A DNA stretch of 64,000 nt, taken from the NCBI GenBank assembly GCA_933228895.1, contig OW121856.1, forward strand, positions 103,639,027 through 103,703,026, given 5' to 3'. The notes under the pieces were generated by a model, which saw nothing but the letters and a program-made list of their open reading frames with translations, was not told the origin of the DNA and searched no databases. Within the stretch, counting starts at the first letter, position 1. Each line of letters begins with the position of its first letter. The position numbers and the translations under genes are program-made. Shown here in pieces: positions 59,195 to 64,000 of the stretch. This DNA comes from Platycnemis pennipes (taxonomy: Eukaryota; Arthropoda; Insecta; Odonata; Platycnemididae).

Positions 59195-62100
59195 GAAATA
59201 CCAGAGCGAACATTCAAATGTCAACAATTTCAATGAAGCTGCTTTCGTGTATTTTTTTCCTAAGTAAAAGTTTAATCAAACTGTAGATACAACTCTTTAC
59301 GCAGAAATTTTATGACCCCCTTCTGTCCTACAGACGCTGGATCCATATTTAAATTCTCAGTTCGATTGGCCTTGTGAATGGGACTTTGAAATCCTGTCGG
59401 TAATGGGAGATTGGTTTTCATTCCGAAACCAATTAATCTTTTATTAGGCGTTTTACTGTGCCAATTCAACCAAAATGCCTCTCTGAAGCATTGGATCGGT
59501 ATGATATGAATTATTTGCAGCAATAGCGAAATAAAACGGATTTTCGGAAAACATTCCCAGCATTGAAATAGATAATAAAATCATAGGGGGCGAGGTCGGA
59601 AGAAATATTGGTCGGATATCGAAATAATGGTCAGTTTCCTGCCCGCTGAAAGTAAACTAATGGTGGAATCGTATCGAACTGAAAAGAAAATAGTGATTTG
59701 TCGCGTTGATTCCATTGTGTGTGAGATGACATATCAATTCATCTTCTCAAATGAAAATGGGGGTTCAATAAATTATCTAATATTCATGACATTTCGCACC
59801 CTCGTGGCTACAGTACAGAAGGTCGCACGATAGCAGAGGGGAGATGAAATGAAATTCTGAAATGTGCTGAGAAGTGTAGAAGATAAAGTGGCCACATGAA
59901 GCAATATGCAATGTACGCCCGGTGGACCCGACTCATACGGAGACATTATTTATGCAAGGAACATAGCGCAGTGGGAAATTGACGGAAAAAATATACGCGA
60001 GAAAATTCAAGGAGTTTAGTTCCCGGGCCAAGTGAAGAAAGTTACCGAAGAGAGTATTACCAAGATTAAAGGAGAGTGAACTTAGAAATTAAAGGGTATA
60101 ATACAATAGATAGAATAGTAGCTTACGTAATGTTTGCCACTCTCACTCTTAAATTTGCCGACAATCAGCAGTTAAAAACACCCGCTAAATATTTTCGTGT
60201 TTACTCAGGATAATCAATTATTTTGCTACTCCTGACTTGAGACGACCGGTAGTAACTCCGATTTTAGTTCATATATCAAGGCACCGCCGCGCCGATGGGC
60301 TCCTAAAAATTACACTATAGGTTAATAAGAATAAGGAATCGAATACGAAACAAATATATCTCCTTAATCCTACTTCAATGAAGAGATACACGTTGAGAAC
60401 ATAATCGTTCGTGAAATAGAGCACCAAAAAAAGTTTAGACATGAAACGACTAGATGGAACTAAAGATAAATGTTATTTTGCCCTTGTAATTTGTCATTCA
60501 TTATGAAATCGGGAGTAGTGATAGGTATCACTTGTTTAGGGTTAAAATATTGATTCAATGAACAAGAAGTTTTGACTGTTGATGCTAGTGGAGGAAGATA
60601 GATTCCGTTTACATAAAGAATGTATTACTAGTGGCTTGTTGGAGTCATTCATTCTGTTTTGAAGTTTGTTGCTTAACTGGCACCTTTATGTTGCTGAATA
60701 TGACTAAAACACTGTACTAGGGCATGTCAAGCATTAAAATTATGTATCTACAGGTTAAATTTGGTTTAGCTTGGCACCATATTCCTAGTAAAATCTTTCA
60801 CAATGCACTAGTATTTCTATTTATTTTTTTTATATTTCCTAACCCTCATTACACCATCTAAAATTCATGCATATCCTTCTTCTCCCACGCTTAATCAAAT
60901 TCCTGTCTTATCACCATTTACGAACAACTCACAAAGAATATCATCTGAGTAAAGGTTTAATTCATAATGCATGTGCGGCATAGACCATATATACGAGTAA
61001 TATTCATTTAATTGGTCCAAAATCCATGGGATATTAGTGATCTTTTCCTACCGAAACTCACTGTGACATACGTCAGGTGCGTTTAGCCATCTCCATCTTT
61101 TATCTCTTTTTACTGGCTGAGAAAATTTGTCTTTATTTGTGAAGAGTTGGTATCCTAGTTTAATTTGAATACGATTGCGAAAACTTGAGTATTTTTTGTT
61201 TTCCAAGCATGAGAGGAGTACCCAGCAACCGTGGTTAAAATATTGGAAATTGAAGTTGATTATATGTTGATCTCCCTCCATCTTTTTCAAATCATTTAAA
61301 ACTCTATTCTATGATTTTACGGTATGAGCCGCGAAGGATCTCATAGTCTGCAAATACGTGAATGTGAGATTGGCATATTTCTCTAATAACACGTTTCTTG
61401 TTCGGACATTTTCCATTCGAATATATTCCCCAGTCAATTCTTCCAAGGGAAAACGCTTTTATCCCGTTGGTAACGTTTCCATTTTGAGCATGCGAGTCTC
61501 AAGAAAGCAGATGTTTTTTTCTGCCTACAAAGGCCTGAGAAACGCTGTAATACGAAATAGTCTTCCAATATTCGATAGTTCCAAATTCCTTCCCCAAAAG
61601 AGCAATTTCAATAGACTTCTTCCAAATTCAAAATAGCATTTCGGCTCTTGTTCTCTTTGTTGGGTTGTAAAGTCTTTAAAGGCATGTTTCGGAGATTGGC
61701 CGAATTTCAAAAGTTGACTTTGAGATGCGGGGGAGGTACATAAAACGCTTATTACATATTTGCAGTACAGGTGCTGGTAAACTCATATGCATTGAACTTT
61801 TATTATTTCAAATCTATAGTAGTCTGGAGAGGAGATAATAGAGTGGACGCGCATGAAATATTAGTTTTCTTCCATGAAAAGTACGCGAATGTTTTTTCCG
61901 CTCGCTAATAGTGAAAGAAACAATACGATAGCTAGCTAACCGTGTAGGAATTGTATCATTCACGCCACACAAACTGTGGATGATGTGAATGTTCATGCAT
62001 ATTATGTAAAAACTATTAGTTATTTGGACGCCAAAAAGGATAAAACTTCATTAGGTCCACTCCTCTTGAATTTAAATTACGAACAGCTAGGCGGGTTAAT

Positions 62101-63120
62101 AACTCGCGGGATAATATTTATCTTGTCATATAATGACGGTGTTTCTGACACCCCACTCGTTTTTTTTCGCTTTCTTCAATTGTATAGTCCAATTTTGCTA
62201 CAATTTATGATCTTTTTAAACACTTACGTACCTCCTGCTAATATTTGTTAGTTAAATGTGAATAATAGTCACATAGGAGTAACTTGGTGCACATTTGTGA
62301 ATTTTTATTAGGATTTTAAATATAAAATAATCGATCGTTGACATACTTAGTAAACATTTTAACATAATGACTGTAATTTAATTACAACAATAACAATTCC
62401 GTTCATTTAACCTTACAAATTACATTACCTGGCTAAATAATTGGAAACTTTACTACGTTTCATTATTATCTCCTTAGGGTGGTTACATCACCATAAATGA
62501 TCTTTTCGAACGTAAAATACCTTAGACGCATATGACCAGAATATAAATACTCTGATTAATATTTGAGTAACTTTTTCATTTTCTGCACGTTTAGGAATCA
62601 ATTTATGATTATTTCATGGAACAAACGGCTTTGAGTCTTGTGATTTGCCTGCTTTAGAGCTTATTGAAATGAATGAATCTTGATGATTAGGGTTTTTTTA
62701 CATCTATTAAAACGATCAAATAATAAGCATTTTGGTGGAAGTATCTTCGCTCCACCGAGACGGGTTAAAATATCTATTTTAGTGCACAATTTTCAACAAT
62801 GACAAATTGTGACCATTAGCAAAGCACGCCATTATAAAGTCAGAGGCAATTATTTTCAGGTGGAAGTGTGAGCTGGGGAAGATGTTCATTTGCGTTTTTT
62901 TATATTAAAAAGATTTTTAAATTTTAATAGATAAAAGAATATGGATTATGTTGGATCATAAGTCACCATCAGTTATCACTAGAATTATTCATCATTTTTT
63001 TAAATAATAATTCTAATCCTAATATAAATACATATACATATAAATACATAAAGTGCACATTAATAGCCATTCATTTAATCGAGGAATATGGGTACCCCTT
63101 AAGAAACAAAGCTTCCTGCT
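59195..63120. other. AT-rich non-coding sequence
   Basis: No gene, RNA or repeat family is recognised over almost 4 kb. Frames at 61048-61290, 61358-61636 and 61976-62251 show no domain. Confidence 0.5.
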
Positions 63121-63382
63121 ATGGGGCTATGGCCTCTTTCATCACGAGAGTAAACTTGGATTATCACACGAACTCTTTGAGCCGAGTTCGGCTCGGCGCG
63201 GTCGTCAGCCGATGGTCAAGTGCCACGCATAAATGTATTGCATACGGGGTCGAATGCCCGTCTCCCTTTGAAAGGAGGAGCAAGGAAGGGAGTCAGTCGC
63301 CTACGGACGCGAGAAGGCGATAGACGCTCAAAGACAAGACTAGTAATTTCACGGCCCAAACTGGTAGCGGTCCGCTATTGCA

Positions 63383-64000
63383 ATGGCTTTGCCGAAAGGA
63401 ACATCCTGGATTTACGAGCTGGAGAAAGAAGACTTGGTGTGGGAGATGAAGAAAGGGATCATGAAGGAAGAGGAGACAGTGGACCAGCTGAGAGCAAGTT
63501 TCCGAGATTTTCTGAGGGAAACATCGGTGGAAGCACCAGCCGCCGGTGGAGCCATTGGCCGCATGGAAACACGGTCGAGGCGAATAGAGAGACGAGCCCT
63601 CCCGACGAGTACTGAACGAACTGGTGAGTGACATACCCGGCTGTGATGGTAGTGACCCCCAATCGCTCCTCCACTTTCGCAAGGTAGTACACAACCTAGT
63701 AAAACTTAATATATTCCCCTTCGAATGTATTCCCATCTATATATTACCGAGCCCAGGAGGCGTCTCACCAAAATATTGGCGAACGGCAGACGAGCAGGTC
63801 AGTGTACAATGCTGAGAAGGGAAATATTCAGGGAATTCATTCCACTTCGATTTTTAATAGATTTCGTGAGAAATTAGGTGACTAGGAACTTCCAAGAACT
63901 CGAGACTGATCTAGGAGCCTTTGTTCGTAGATTAAAATCGTGGGCCGAGATTTTAGAATACGGTGAGAAGGAAGAAGGCGTAATTAATGTTGTATTGCAA
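63383..64000 (+). pseudogene. Gag gene of an LTR retrotransposon, broken and cut by the window end
   Basis: The frame starts at 63383 with MALPKGTSWIYELEKEDL, then VDQLRASFRDFLRE, a layout like the N-terminal SAP-like segment of arthropod Ty3/Gypsy-type Gag proteins. It stops at 63631, but the adjacent frame continues from about 63624 with SDIPGCDGSDPQSLLHF. Back in the first frame, from 63809, MLRREIFREFIPLRFL is followed by an in-frame TAG (63863-63865) and then LGAFVRRLKSWAEILEYGE and EEGVINVVLQ, like the capsid C-terminal domain. At least two shifts and one stop make it inactive. Pol would lie beyond the window. No LTR end or primer-binding site could be fixed upstream; a weak tRNA-like stretch lies near 63210-63260. 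The superfamily is inferred from layout only. Confidence 0.6.

Noticed and set aside
63210..63260. tRNA-like stretch with ggggtcgaatgccc upstream of Gag
   Set aside because: Only a B-box-like sequence; could be chance, a SINE relic or part of the retrotransposon leader.
1..64000. CRISPR arrays, operons, ribosome binding sites, bacterial promoters
   Set aside because: None seen; the repeat content is that of an animal genome.

Overview
This window looks like intergenic or intronic DNA from a large, repeat-rich animal genome, most likely an arthropod. It has no operon structure, no dense reading frames, no bacterial signals and no CRISPR. It does hold decayed pieces of typical animal mobile elements: Penelope-like elements with a GIY-YIG endonuclease, CR1/jockey-type and RTE-type non-LTR retrotransposons, several families of tRNA-derived SINEs, one Gag gene of an LTR retrotransposon, TIR-bounded DNA elements and foldback elements. 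The species cannot be fixed from what is visible.

Layout. 1-3.1 kb: a 225 bp foldback element, a tRNA-SINE, the 3' end of a CR1-like LINE, and a second copy of the SINE/LINE segment. 7.8-9.2 kb: a partly duplicated SINE next to a Penelope endonuclease fragment. 10.8-11.9 kb: a tandem duplication and a G-rich tract. 15.1-15.7 kb: an AGCTAT-rich array. 17-18.8 kb: RTE relics. 21.4-24.5 kb: LINE tails, a perfect palindrome and a Penelope fragment between 260 bp inverted repeats. 26.8-29 kb: two plus-strand SINEs and another foldback. 29.76-29.83 kb: the one convincing candidate exon of a host gene. 31.3-35.5 kb: three LINE pieces, one split by a SINE. 39.2-43.9 kb: a nest in which a dispersed repeat is split by about 1.83 kb holding a CACTA-like TIR element and a Penelope 3' end with a hammerhead-like motif. 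52-59 kb: tandem repeats and more SINEs. 63.4 kb to the end: a broken Gag gene that runs out of the window.

The AT-rich background is broken by many strand-asymmetric tracts, pyrimidine-rich or purine-rich for 100-900 bp. These produce most of the long open frames, on both strands, and I do not regard those frames as genes.

No complete protein-coding gene and no convincing functional RNA gene was found. The mobile-element proteins all carry stops, frameshifts or truncations, so the window reads as a graveyard of elements, possibly inside a very long intron around the candidate 69-nt exon. Repeat boundaries are by eye and approximate.
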